Under the pieces are notes generated by a model. The model searched no databases. It saw only the letters and a program-made list of their open reading frames with translations, and had not been told where the DNA came from. DNA of 64,000 bases from Pseudomonas alloputida (GTDB lineage: Bacteria; Pseudomonadota; Gammaproteobacteria; Pseudomonadales; Pseudomonadaceae). The stretch spans positions 4,437,501 through 4,501,500 of the forward strand of contig NZ_CP128540.1 in assembly GCF_021283545.2 (NCBI RefSeq), given 5' to 3'. Position numbers and translations under genes: made by a program. Every line of letters starts with the position of its first letter. Position 1 is the stretch's first letter. Shown piece by piece: positions 1 through 11,100 of the stretch.

Positions 1-526
1 TCGTCGCGCTCAGGCCCATGTGCATGATGTCGGCAATTTCCTGGAACTCCAGCTCTGCGACAAAACGCAGCACCAGAATTTCCCGGTCAATCGGGTTCAC
101 ATGCACCAGCCACTTGTCCAGCCCGCCTTTTTCTTCCGGCTTCGGAGCCTTGTCTTCGGACGCCTCTTCAACAGGGTCCAGACTCAAGGCATCCATCAAC
201 CGACGTTTGCGACGCTCCTTGCGGTACTGGGTAATGCACTCGTTGTAGGTGATGCTGTAGAGCCAGGTCTTGAACTTCGACTTACCCTCGAAGTTCTTCA
301 GCCCGTACAGCACTTTCAGCATCACTTCCTGACAGACATCGTCCGCGTCACGGTCGTTCCCCAGATAACGCGCACAGACGTTGAACAGGGTCCGTTGGTA
401 GCGCCGCATGAGCTCTTCATAGGCGCGGGTAACGTGGTACAGCTCCTCATGCGAACGCGCCACCAACTCTTCGTCTGTGAGCTCGCGGGGGTCATAGCGC
501 ATGGGCGGCGAATGAACTTTATTCAA
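1..526 (-). CDS. sigX: ECF sigma factor SigX, 3' end cut by window edge
   Basis: ECF sigma factor that in Pseudomonas governs cell-envelope, lipid and oprF-linked genes. The visible product has the sigma-2 core (about residues 30-95, with NVCARYLGNDRDADDVCQEV and the aromatic-rich FKTWLYSITYNECI) and the start of sigma-4 (IDREILVLRFVAELEFQEIA). The last codons lie beyond base 1. I chose the TTG at 526 because it gives the N-terminus NKVHSPPMRYDPREL, which resembles remembered SigX proteins; an in-frame ATG at 502 is the alternative. Neither start has a strong Shine-Dalgarno. Upstream on the same strand lie cmpX, crfX and cmaX, the order known in P. aeruginosa and P. fluorescens; oprF would be expected beyond the left edge. 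Confidence 0.93.
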   Translation of the reverse strand, partial: MNKVHSPPMRYDPRELTDEELVARSHEELYHVTRAYEELMRRYQRTLFNVCARYLGNDRDADDVCQEVMLKVLYGLKNFEGKSKFKTWLYSITYNECITQYRKERRKRRLMDALSLDPVEEASEDKAPKPEEKGGLDKWLVHVNPIDREILVLRFVAELEFQEIADIMHMGLSAT

Positions 527-615
527 AACGGATCTGGCCGACAGTCAGGTCAATGTCGCCGCGCGACCCCGTGGGTCGAATTTCGCGGCGGCATACATTA
601 ACAGCTTTTGTGCGG

Positions 616-1440
616 TTAGCGGCTATTGACGCGCTGTTCAAGCAGCTCGCGGTTAGCCAGTGACACCAGTTCGCCATCATCGGTCAGCAGCGTCGTCTTC
701 ACCGTACCGATCTCCTCGATATGCCCTTCGACCTCTCCAATCCGCACCTGCTGGCCGACTTGGTACAGCTCGCGCACGTAGATGCCGGCCAGGATCTGCC
801 CGGCAATTTCGCGACTGCCAAGGCCCATGGCCAAGGCAACGGCCAGACCAACGGTAATCAGCCCGATAACGATGACGTGGTTCAGCAGGTCGGTTTTCAC
901 TTCAAGCTGGCTGATGGCCACCGAGATGCTGATGATGATCACCAGGCCTTGGGTAATACGCCCCAGGCCCGCCGAATATTCCAGGCCGATACCTTCGGCA
1001 GCGCCACGCACCAGGCCGTTGGCCACCTGCGCCAGCAGTACGCCGGCCAGCAGCACCAGAGCCGCGCCGAACACCTTGGGCAAGTACAGGGCGAGCATGT
1101 CGAGGGTTGCCGAAACCCGCTCAAGGCCCAGCGATTCGGCAGCCGAGACCAGGAAGATGAGCAGCACGAACCAATAGACGATCTTGCCGATCAGGGTCGA
1201 GATCGGCACCTGGATGCCGCCGCGACCGAGCATTTTGGTGAGGCCGGTGCCGGCCATCAGGCGGTCCAGGCCAAATTTGGCCAACAGTTTGGACAGCAGC
1301 GTGTCGAGCAGCTTGGCCACCACGAAACCGAGCAGCACCACGACCAGCGCGCCGAACAGGTTGGGGATGAAGTTCGCTACCTTGGTCCAAAGGGCAGTCA
1401 TCGCGGTGACCAGGCTCTGGGTCCAGAGATCGAGTTCCAT
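616..1440 (-). CDS. cmpX: CmpX, MscS-family inner-membrane mechanosensitive channel
   Basis: Predicted 274-residue inner-membrane protein. Four to five hydrophobic segments lie at about residues 24-46, 80-102, 118-142, 160-178 and 186-206. An MscS-like cytoplasmic beta domain follows (GSREIAGQILAGIYVRELY... to LTDDGELVSLANREL). CmpX is known next to sigX in Pseudomonas and is linked to envelope stress and sigX activity. The ATG at 1440 starts two bases after the crfX stop; a TTG at 1446 would overlap crfX. About 90 bases separate it from sigX, so read-through is possible. Confidence 0.9.
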   Translation of the reverse strand: MELDLWTQSLVTAMTALWTKVANFIPNLFGALVVVLLGFVVAKLLDTLLSKLLAKFGLDRLMAGTGLTKMLGRGGIQVPISTLIGKIVYWFVLLIFLVSAAESLGLERVSATLDMLALYLPKVFGAALVLLAGVLLAQVANGLVRGAAEGIGLEYSAGLGRITQGLVIIISISVAISQLEVKTDLLNHVIVIGLITVGLAVALAMGLGSREIAGQILAGIYVRELYQVGQQVRIGEVEGHIEEIGTVKTTLLTDDGELVSLANRELLEQRVNSR

Positions 1441-1442
1441 AT

Positions 1443-1715
1443 TCAATCGGCCTTATCTGCTTTGCTGCCATTGGCAGCGTTGCGGGAAGAGTGTCGACGC
1501 ACCGGCGCAACATGCGCCGAGCCATTGTTCACGGCAATCAGCAGCGCCTGGCTCCAGCGGCCAAGCAGGCTGAACAGATCACCCGCGCCAACCTGGCGGT
1601 TGGCGGTTTTCAGCACGCGACCCAGGCAAGCGGCGTCGTCCCGGTCGTCCCGGTCATTGCCGGAGGGTGACGCCTTGAGCAGGTCGCGCAGGGATTCTTC
1701 AAACGGATCGTGCAT
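1443..1715 (-). CDS. crfX: CrfX (CfrX), small conserved protein of the sigX locus
   Basis: 90-residue hydrophilic protein, starting MHDPFEESLRDLLKAS. The middle is acidic (NDRDDRDDAA) and the tail basic and polar. No enzymatic motif or membrane segment is seen. Identity rests on its position between cmaX and cmpX, where Pseudomonas carries crfX, known to be under SigX influence but without a settled biochemical role. The start at 1715 was chosen over an upstream in-frame start at 1739 because it gives the family-like N-terminus. Confidence 0.82.
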   Translation of the reverse strand: MHDPFEESLRDLLKASPSGNDRDDRDDAACLGRVLKTANRQVGAGDLFSLLGRWSQALLIAVNNGSAHVAPVRRHSSRNAANGSKADKAD

Positions 1716-1802
1716 GGGCACCTCGCGCAGTGTCAGCAAGAGACGAGATGGCCGGGCGACGGGTCACACATCCTGTTGGCACGAAGGTTTCAAATTGCAC
1801 AG

Positions 1803-2798
1803 CTATACCCACCGCAACCGCCGGAACAGCCACCACTGCCCCACGGCCAACCCCAGCACGACGATGCAGGCGAACAGGAAGCCCAAAGGGTTTTCCGCCC
1901 CGGGGATGCCGCCGACATTGATGCCCAGCAGCCCGGTGACAAAGCTCATGGGCAGGAAGATGCAGGTGATGATGCCAAAGCGGTACATGGTGCGGTTCAT
2001 CCGCTCGCTGCGCCGCCGGTCCTCGCTTTCCAGCACCAGCGCAGCGCGTTCGCGGGCCAGTTCCAGCTCTTCGAGGTAGCGGATCAGGCTGTTGTTGAGT
2101 TCATTCCAGTAATCGGCGTCGGCATTGGCGAACCAGCTCCATTTGCTGCGCGACAACTGCGCGTAGATTTCCCGTTGCGGGGCGAGAAAGCGGCGCAAGC
2201 CAGCGGCACGGCGGCGGATCTGCTGCAGGCTGCCCTGCTCCGGGGCATACCGCTCGTCGGATTCGACCTTTTCTTCCTCCAGATCGACGAGCTCGGCCAG
2301 GTCGCTGACCAGGCCCTGGACCTTTTCGGTCAGCAACTCGCCCATCAACAGCAACAGTTCCGAGGCCGATTTCGGCCCCCTGCCCTGTTCCAGCAGCTGG
2401 AGAATTTCATCGCTGGCGCGCAACGGCCGCAGGCGCAGCGAAATAACCCGCTGCGCCTCGGCGAAGATGCGTACCGAAACCATGTCTTCGGGCTCGGCAC
2501 CCGGGTTGAGGTTGACCCCCCGCAGGAACAGCAACAGCTGTTCGTCCGCCATGGGCAGCAGGCGCGGCCGGGTGTTTTCTTCCAGCAGCAGCTCGCAGGC
2601 GAACTCGCTCAGGCCGCTGTCGTGCAGCAGCCAGGAACGGGTTTGCGGATGGCTGCGGTCCCAGTGCAGCCACAGGCTCTGCTCCGGTTGCAACTGCAGG
2701 TCGTCCAGTTCGGTACGGGCAATCGAGCGCGCGCCACCTTTGCCATCGAGCACCAGGGCATGCACCAGCCCCCACTGCGCGTTGTCTTCCTCGAACAT
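1803..2798 (-). CDS. cmaX: CmaX, CorA/ZntB-type divalent cation transporter
   Basis: 331-residue member of the CorA superfamily. A long soluble N-terminal region with a charged helical stretch (about 120-260) precedes two C-terminal membrane segments (FGIITCIFLPMSFVTGLLGIN and FLFACIVVLGLAVGQWWLF). The loop between them contains GIN, the GxN signature; its GINVGGIPG form is closer to ZntB than to the YGMNF of classical CorA. Transported ion is therefore uncertain (Mg, Zn or other). ATG at 2798 has a GGAG Shine-Dalgarno six bases upstream. The gene lies 27 bases downstream of rraA, so co-transcription is likely. Confidence 0.9.
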   Translation of the reverse strand: MFEEDNAQWGLVHALVLDGKGGARSIARTELDDLQLQPEQSLWLHWDRSHPQTRSWLLHDSGLSEFACELLLEENTRPRLLPMADEQLLLFLRGVNLNPGAEPEDMVSVRIFAEAQRVISLRLRPLRASDEILQLLEQGRGPKSASELLLLMGELLTEKVQGLVSDLAELVDLEEEKVESDERYAPEQGSLQQIRRRAAGLRRFLAPQREIYAQLSRSKWSWFANADADYWNELNNSLIRYLEELELARERAALVLESEDRRRSERMNRTMYRFGIITCIFLPMSFVTGLLGINVGGIPGAENPLGFLFACIVVLGLAVGQWWLFRRLRWV

Positions 2799-2825
2799 CA
2801 AAGCTCCATCAGCGCGTGCGGCGCA

Positions 2826-3317
2826 TTACTCCGGCATTTTCAGCGGTTTCGGCGAGACCAGCACGCCATTGTTGTCGGCATACACATACTCACCCGGGCG
2901 GAAAGTTACCCCGGCGAAGGTCACCACCACGTTGAGATCGCCAATACCCCGCTTGTCGGTCTTCATCGGGTGGCTGGCCAGGGCCTGCACGCCAACGTCG
3001 GTCTGGATCAGCACGTCGACATCACGCACGCAGCCGTAGATCACCAAGCCTTCCCAACCGTTTTTTGCGGCTTTTTCGGCGAGCATGTCGCCGAGCAGCG
3101 CACGGCGCAGCGACCCACCGCCATCGACCACCAGCACTTTGCCCTTGCCGTCGAGTTCGACCTGCTCCTTGACCAGCGAATTGTCCTCGAAACACTTGAT
3201 GGTAACGATCTGGCCACCGAACGAATCGCGGCCACCAAAATTGCTGAACATCGGCTCCAGCACTTGTACCAGGTCCGGGTAGGCGTCACACAGGTCGGGC
3301 GTTACGTAATGCTGCAT
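2826..3317 (-). CDS. rraA: Regulator of ribonuclease E activity A (RraA)
   Basis: 163-residue RraA-family protein. In E. coli RraA binds RNase E and lowers its activity; related proteins are class II oxaloacetate/HMG aldolases, so an aldolase-type activity cannot be excluded. Typical motifs are DLCDAYPD near the N-terminus, the core [15 protein letters not shown] (about 63-77), and GCVRDV...[22 protein letters not shown] toward the C-terminus. The start ATG has CAGGAG upstream. It is the first gene of the run rraA-cmaX-crfX-cmpX and follows a 200-base intergenic region with a palindrome and a REP. Confidence 0.92.
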   Translation of the reverse strand: MQHYVTPDLCDAYPDLVQVLEPMFSNFGGRDSFGGQIVTIKCFEDNSLVKEQVELDGKGKVLVVDGGGSLRRALLGDMLAEKAAKNGWEGLVIYGCVRDVDVLIQTDVGVQALASHPMKTDKRGIGDLNVVVTFAGVTFRPGEYVYADNNGVLVSPKPLKMPE

Positions 3318-3444
3318 GGGAAGCTCCTGTCAGTCACAACGAAAGCGGGTATCGGCCAAGGCTACACCTTGGAGGCTGTCGTAGTCATCCGGGACCGGGC
3401 AGTCATTTGTATTCATCCTGTCTCGGCCCTTCCATGCATGACCC

Positions 3445-3460
3445 GTTCCTGCACAGGAAC
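3445..3460. promoter_or_regulatory. 7-bp inverted repeat upstream of rraA
   Basis: GTTCCTG and CAGGAAC arms separated by two bases, about 130 bases upstream of the rraA start. It could be an operator or a small hairpin. No regulator is assigned. Confidence 0.35.
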
Positions 3461-3473
3461 GCGCGTTATCCAG

Positions 3474-3503
3474 TGTAGGAGCGGGTTCACCCGCGAAGAG
3501 GCC
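3474..3503. repeat. REP palindrome, P. putida type
   Basis: GTAGGAGCGGGTTCACCCGCGAA core: GCGGGT and ACCCGC arms around a two-base centre, with the usual flanking GTAGGA and GAAGAGGCC. It lies between the rraA and hydrolase genes. Confidence 0.85.
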
Positions 3504-3521
3504 ATGACAGGTACAGCAAAC

Positions 3522-4514
3522 TCAGCTGGCAGGCACAGGTTCCGCAACGACAGTGGACGCATGCACCGGCAGCAGCGGGTTGTGCAGCCAGCGCTCCACC
3601 AGCGGCCACACCTGCACCTGCGCAGCCTTGCTCACCAGCATGTCGACATGCCCAAAGGCCTCGAAACCTTCTTCACGACCCAGCCGCAGGAACTGCTTGC
3701 GCTCGCCGCCCAACTGCTCGAACAGCTTGCGACAGGCCCACACCGGGTCCTGGAAGTCCCCTGCACCGGCCACTGCCAGCAGCGGTACATCCACTTCAGC
3801 CAGCCCTGCCCACCAATCGTTCTGCTTGTCGCCAAAGCGCCCGAACAGGCCGTGCCAGCGCATGCTCTCCAGGGCGAGGCCTATCGGCTCGTCTTCAGGC
3901 CCACGCTTGAAACGTGGCCCGGATATCTGCCCCCAACGCTTGAGCACCAGCTTCGCGCCCCAAGCCAGCGGCGGCACTTTCAACGGCCAATAGACACGGC
4001 TGATCTGGGTACCGAACAGCGCCACGCTGGCCAACTGCTCGGCAGCCAGAAAACCACCGCCCAGCGCAGCTACCAGGGTGGTGCCACCCAGGGAATGACC
4101 AACCCAGTGCGGCGCCTGGCCCGATTGCTCGCGCACGAAGGCGTTGATCAGCGGCAGGTCATCACGGGCGTAGGCGGCAACGCTGTTGTGTTTCCAGTCA
4201 TGGTTACGCGGCGACAGGCCGTGGCCTCGCATTTCCGGGATCCAGACATCGAAACCGGCACGTGCAAGGTAGGCGCCCAGGCCAACCCCTTTGGGCGAAT
4301 ACCAGAAGCGCCGATTGGAAAAACTGCCATGCAGGAGAATGACCGGCACGCCCTGGGCCTGAGCCTGGTCGGCCAGCCCCAGACGGGTGATGGCGAGCTC
4401 GACGCTGGGGTCCGGGCCATTGCCGGCCTTGATCCGATACACGTCTTCGCTGAGATCGCCGCGGCGCTCGGCACTGAGCAGGGCCACGGGGAATAAAGTG
4501 CTGCTGCTTTGCAT
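3522..4514 (-). CDS. Alpha/beta-fold hydrolase (esterase/lipase-like)
   Basis: 330-residue alpha/beta hydrolase. The oxyanion strand VILLHGSFSNRRFW (about 57-70), the nucleophile elbow GHSLGG (about 140-145, serine central), an acid candidate in the VAGAGDFQDPV loop and a late His in FGHVDM form a plausible Ser-Asp-His triad. No signal peptide is evident. ATG at 4514 begins MQSSSTLF; an upstream start at 4550 has no support. A strong terminator separates it from ppsA upstream, so it has its own promoter. P. aeruginosa has an esterase-like gene at the equivalent place. Substrate unknown. Confidence 0.8.
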   Translation of the reverse strand: MQSSSTLFPVALLSAERRGDLSEDVYRIKAGNGPDPSVELAITRLGLADQAQAQGVPVILLHGSFSNRRFWYSPKGVGLGAYLARAGFDVWIPEMRGHGLSPRNHDWKHNSVAAYARDDLPLINAFVREQSGQAPHWVGHSLGGTTLVAALGGGFLAAEQLASVALFGTQISRVYWPLKVPPLAWGAKLVLKRWGQISGPRFKRGPEDEPIGLALESMRWHGLFGRFGDKQNDWWAGLAEVDVPLLAVAGAGDFQDPVWACRKLFEQLGGERKQFLRLGREEGFEAFGHVDMLVSKAAQVQVWPLVERWLHNPLLPVHASTVVAEPVPAS

Positions 4515-4531
4515 AAGGTTGCTTGGTGCAC

Positions 4532-4565
4532 AAAAAAGGGCGGGGTCCATTGCTGGAGCTCGCCC
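4532..4565 (-). terminator. Rho-independent terminator downstream of ppsA
   Basis: On the minus strand, 12-base arms (GGGCGAGCTCCA and TGGACCCCGCCC; 10 of 12 pairs) close a GCAA loop and are followed by six T. It ends ppsA transcription just before the hydrolase start. Confidence 0.85.
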
Positions 4566-4615
4566 TGGAAAAAACCAGGCAGGAGGGCGCCAGACGCCCC
4601 CCCGCGTTTACTGCA

Positions 4616-6991
<2,376 letters not shown>

Positions 6992-7182
6992 GGTGATCTC
7001 TCCACTAACTGTGTTGGAAAAGCTCAAAAGGCGCCCGCCTGTCTTCTATGACTTGGCCGGGCGTTTGTGGCCTGTACCTGGAAAATAGGCGCTGCAAATG
7101 TGGCAGAATGTCGACAGCCGCATTCGGCAAACCGAACTTATCATATCCAAGAATCGTCATCAGCTTAAGGCCCAGATCGCAA

Positions 7183-8001
7183 ATGAAACGAACCGCGTTC
7201 TTCATCTCCGACGGCACCGGTATCACTGCCGAAACCCTGGGCCAGAGTTTGCTCGCGCAATTCGAGAGCATTCCCTTCAACAAATTCACCCGCCCTTACA
7301 TCGACTCGCCGGACAAAGCGCGGGTCATGGTCCAGCAAATCAACGCTGCGGCCGAGCGGGATGGGGTCCGCCCGATCATCTTCGACACCATTGTCAACCA
7401 GGACATCCGCGAGATCCTGGCGACGTCGAATGGCTTCATGATCGACATCTTTTCTTCGTTTTTATCCCCACTTGAGCAGGAATTGATTGCCCATTCGTCG
7501 TATTCCGTGGGCAAATCCCACTCGATTGGTGGCAATTCCAACTACATGGAACGCATCGAGGCGGTGAATTTCGCCCTGGATAACGACGATGGTGCACGCA
7601 CCCACTACTACGACAAAGCCGACCTGATTCTGGTTGGCGTGTCGCGTTGCGGCAAAACCCCAACCTGCCTGTACATGGCCATGCAGTTCGGCATCCGTGC
7701 CGCCAATTACCCGCTGACCGAGGATGACATGGAGCGCCTGCAGCTGCCGGCGGTGCTGAAAAAGCACCACAGCAAGCTGTTCGGCCTGACCATCGACCCC
7801 GACCGCCTCACCGCCATCCGCCACGAACGCAAGCCCAACAGCCGTTATTCCAGCTTTGCCCAGTGCGAATTCGAAGTGCGTGAAGTGGAAAGCCTGTTCC
7901 GCAGGGAGAACATTCCCAATATCAATTCCACGCATTTTTCGGTGGAAGAGATTTCCGCCAAGATCCTGGTCGAAAAAGGCGTGGAGAGACGGTTCAAGTA
8001 A
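7183..8001 (+). CDS. ppsR: PEP synthase regulatory protein (kinase/pyrophosphorylase)
   Basis: 272-residue DUF299-family enzyme. Family members inactivate PEP synthase by ADP-dependent phosphorylation of a threonine next to the catalytic His and reactivate it by phosphate-dependent pyrophosphorylysis. The N-terminus [24 protein letters not shown] and the nucleotide-binding motif GVSRCGKTP at 152-160 are diagnostic. ATG at 7183 was chosen for this conserved N-terminus; longer readings run into the intergenic region. It is divergent from its target ppsA. A REP and a terminator follow the stop. Confidence 0.96.
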   Translation: MKRTAFFISDGTGITAETLGQSLLAQFESIPFNKFTRPYIDSPDKARVMVQQINAAAERDGVRPIIFDTIVNQDIREILATSNGFMIDIFSSFLSPLEQELIAHSSYSVGKSHSIGGNSNYMERIEAVNFALDNDDGARTHYYDKADLILVGVSRCGKTPTCLYMAMQFGIRAANYPLTEDDMERLQLPAVLKKHHSKLFGLTIDPDRLTAIRHERKPNSRYSSFAQCEFEVREVESLFRRENIPNINSTHFSVEEISAKILVEKGVERRFK

Positions 8002-8016
8002 CAGCCCCGCCCCCCC

Positions 8017-8045
8017 TGTAGGAGCGAGTTCACCCGCGAAATGGC
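8017..8045. repeat. REP palindrome
   Basis: CTGTAGGAGCGAGTTCACCCGCGAA followed by ATGGCC. This is the same family as the REP near 3474, with one arm mismatch, and lies just downstream of ppsR. Confidence 0.8.
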
Positions 8046-8065
8046 CCGCCCAGGCATACAAAAAA

Positions 8066-8092
8066 AAGCCCCGGCATCACTGCCGGGGCTTT
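8066..8092. terminator. Bidirectional terminator between ppsR and gdhB
   Basis: AAGCCCCGGCA and TGCCGGGGCTT arms (11 perfect pairs) around a four-base loop. A runs precede and T runs follow, so it can serve both convergent genes. Confidence 0.9.
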
Positions 8093-8112
8093 GTTTTACC
8101 TCACTACAAGGC

Positions 8113-11100
8113 TCAGGACGGCACCACCGCTGCCTGCCCGCTCATGGCCAGGTCGACCAGCTCGCGGTTGGCCACCGCGTACATCGCATAGTCAGTGCCC
8201 GTGGCATTGCGCAGGTCGTCGAGCATGGCGCGCCAGCGCTCCACCATTCCCCGATGCTGCTCTGACCACAGCGCCACGCGGGCATCCATGTCTTGCGGTG
8301 CATCGGCCATCTGCAGGACTGAAATGGTGATCGCCCGCTGCTGCAAGTCGATATCGTCGCGGAATGCCTCGCGCGCCAGCGCCTGCCAGTTGTTTTCCAC
8401 CGGCAGGTTGCTGATTTCCTGCAGGTACCAGGTCAGGTCCAGCGCGCTGCCCACGGCGAAGAATGCCTTGGCCACCTGCGCAGGCTCATGGCCGGTCACG
8501 TCGGCCGCTTCAATGATCGGCAGCAGGGTGTACAGGTGGCTGGTACCCGCCACCATACGCGCCAGCAACTCCGGCACACCGGCGTCGACAAAGCCCTGGT
8601 AGCGGACCATCCAGCGTTCGCGGGTAGGGCCTTCGAGCAGCTCATCCAGCTTCAGACCCAGCTGCGCGATCTTCGGCCCGAAGTGCGCGGTATCGCGCCC
8701 GGCGTCCTGTTCGTTGCGGCGGCTACGCAGGAACCAGCGGGTGGCTCGGCGGCCCAGTCGCATCAGCTCGTCCATCAGGGTGAGCTGGATCTCTGCCGGC
8801 ACCTGATAGTCCAGCGCCTCGATCTGGCGGAACCAGTGCGGCAGGTGGAAGATATCGCGCACGATCACGTAAGCACCGGCCACGTTGGCCGGGCTCATGC
8901 CGGTCGACTCCTTCAGGCGCTGGACGAAGGTGATACCCATGTTGTTGACCAGGTCGTTGGCGATCTGGGTGCTGACGATTTCGCGCTTCAGGCGGTGGCG
9001 GCGCATGGCCTCGGCGAACTTGCTGACCAGGGACGGCGGGAAAGCGGTTTCCATGTCACGGGTCAGGTAGTCGTCGTCCGGCACCAGCGACTTGAGCAGT
9101 TGCTCCTTGAGGTCGATCTTGCTGTACGAGATCAGCACCGACAGCTCGGCGCGGGTCAGGCCCTGGCCGGCAGCCAGGCGTTCGGCCAACTGCTCTTCGG
9201 ACGGCAGGAATTCGATGGCACGGTCCAGCTTGCCCCGCGCCTCGAGGTCGGCCATCAGGCGCTTGTACTCGGCAATCCGCTCGCGGGCGCGGCGAGCGGC
9301 CAGCGAAAGCGCCTGGGTCTGCTTGTAGTTGTTGCCCAGCACCAGGCCGGCCACTTCGTCGGTCATGCTGCCCAGCAGCTGGTTGCGCTGCTTCTCGGTC
9401 ATGTCGCCACCCTGCACCACTTCGTTGAGCAGGATCTTGATGTTGACCTCGTGGTCGGAGCAGTCCACGCCGCCGGCGTTGTCGATGAAGTCGGTGTTGG
9501 TGGCGCCGCCGTTCAGGCCGAACTCGACGCGGCCGAGCTGGGTCATGCCCAGGTTGCCGCCCTCGCCCACTACCTTGCAGCGCAGTTCGTTACCGTTGAC
9601 CCGCAGCGCATCGTTGGCCTTGTCGCCGACATCGGCGTGGCTTTCAGTGCTGGCCTTCACGTAGGTACCGATGCCGCCGTTCCACAGCAGGTCCACCGGG
9701 GCCTTGAGCAGCGCGTTCAGCAGCTCGGTCGGGGTCAGGCGGTCGGCTTCGATGGCGAAGCGCTCTTTCATCTGCGGGCTGATGGCGATGCTCTTGGCAC
9801 TGCGCGGGAAGATCCCGCCGCCTTCGGACATGATGCTGGTGTCGTAGTCGCTCCAGGCCGAACGCGGCAGGTCGAACAGGCGCTTGCGCTCGGCAAAGCT
9901 GGTGGCAGGGTCGGGGTTGGGGTCGATGAAGATATGCAGGTGGTTGAACGCAGCCACCAGTTGCAGCTTGTCGGACATCAGCAGGCCATTGCCGAACACG
10001 TCGCCGGCCATATCGCCCACACCAATGACGGTGATCGGGTCTTCCTGCACGTTGATGCCACGCTCGCGGAAGTGACGCTGCACGCCCACCCAGGCGCCGC
10101 GCGCGGTAATGCCCATCTTCTTGTGGTCGTAACCGGCCGAGCCGCCCGAGGCAAAGGCATCGCCAAGCCAGAAGCCGTAGTCGATGGCAATGCCGTTGGC
10201 GATGTCGGAGAAGGTCGCGGTGCCTTTGTCGGCCGCTACCACCAGGTACGGGTCGTCATCGTCATGACGCACCACGTTGGCCGGCGGCACCACGCCACCG
10301 TCCTTGAGGTTGTCGGTGATGTCGAGCAGGCCGGAAATGAAGATGCGGTAGCACGCCACGCCTTCGGCGGCGATCTCGTCACGGCTGCCGCCCAGCGGCA
10401 GGCGACGCGGCAGGAAACCACCCTTGGCGCCGACCGGCACGATGACCGAGTTCTTCACCTGCTGGGCTTTCACCAGCCCCAGCACTTCGGTACGGAAGTC
10501 CTCTTCGCGGTCGGACCAGCGCAGGCCACCACGGGCAACGTTGCCAAAGCGCAGGTGCACGCCCTCGACGCGCGGCGAATAGACGAATATCTCGAACTTT
10601 GGCACCGGTTTGGGCAGTTCGGGGATCAGCTTGGGGTTGAACTTGAAGCTGAAGTACGACTTGTTCTGGCCGTTGGCGTCGGGCTGGTAGAAGTTGGTAC
10701 GCAGGGTGGCCTTGATCAAGTCCAGGTAGCGCCGCAGGATGCGGTCTTCGTTGAGCACCTGCACGTCATCCAGGGCGCTCAGGATGGCCTGTTCCAGGCG
10801 CTGCTGCTTGTCGTCAAGGTCGTCCTGGGTAAGCTTGCGCGCCAGGTAGAAGCGGGTCTTGAACAACCGGGTCAGCTCACGGGCGATGTCGGTGTGGTTG
10901 TTCAGGGTGCTGGCGATATAGCCCAGATCGAAGCCCAGACGGATCTGTTTCAGGTAACGGGCGTAGGCACGCAGCAAGGCCACGTCGCGCCACGGCAAGC
11001 CGGCGGTGAGCACCAGGCGGTTGAAAGCGTCGTTCTCGGCGTCACCACGGACGATGTGGATGAAGGCGTCCTGCAGGGTGTCGTTGAGCTGCTGGATGTC

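Noticed and set aside
1710..4496. Open frame of 928 codons on the plus strand across cmaX, rraA and the hydrolase
   Set aside because: It crosses three well-supported minus-strand genes and two intergenic regions including a REP; a GC-driven shadow.
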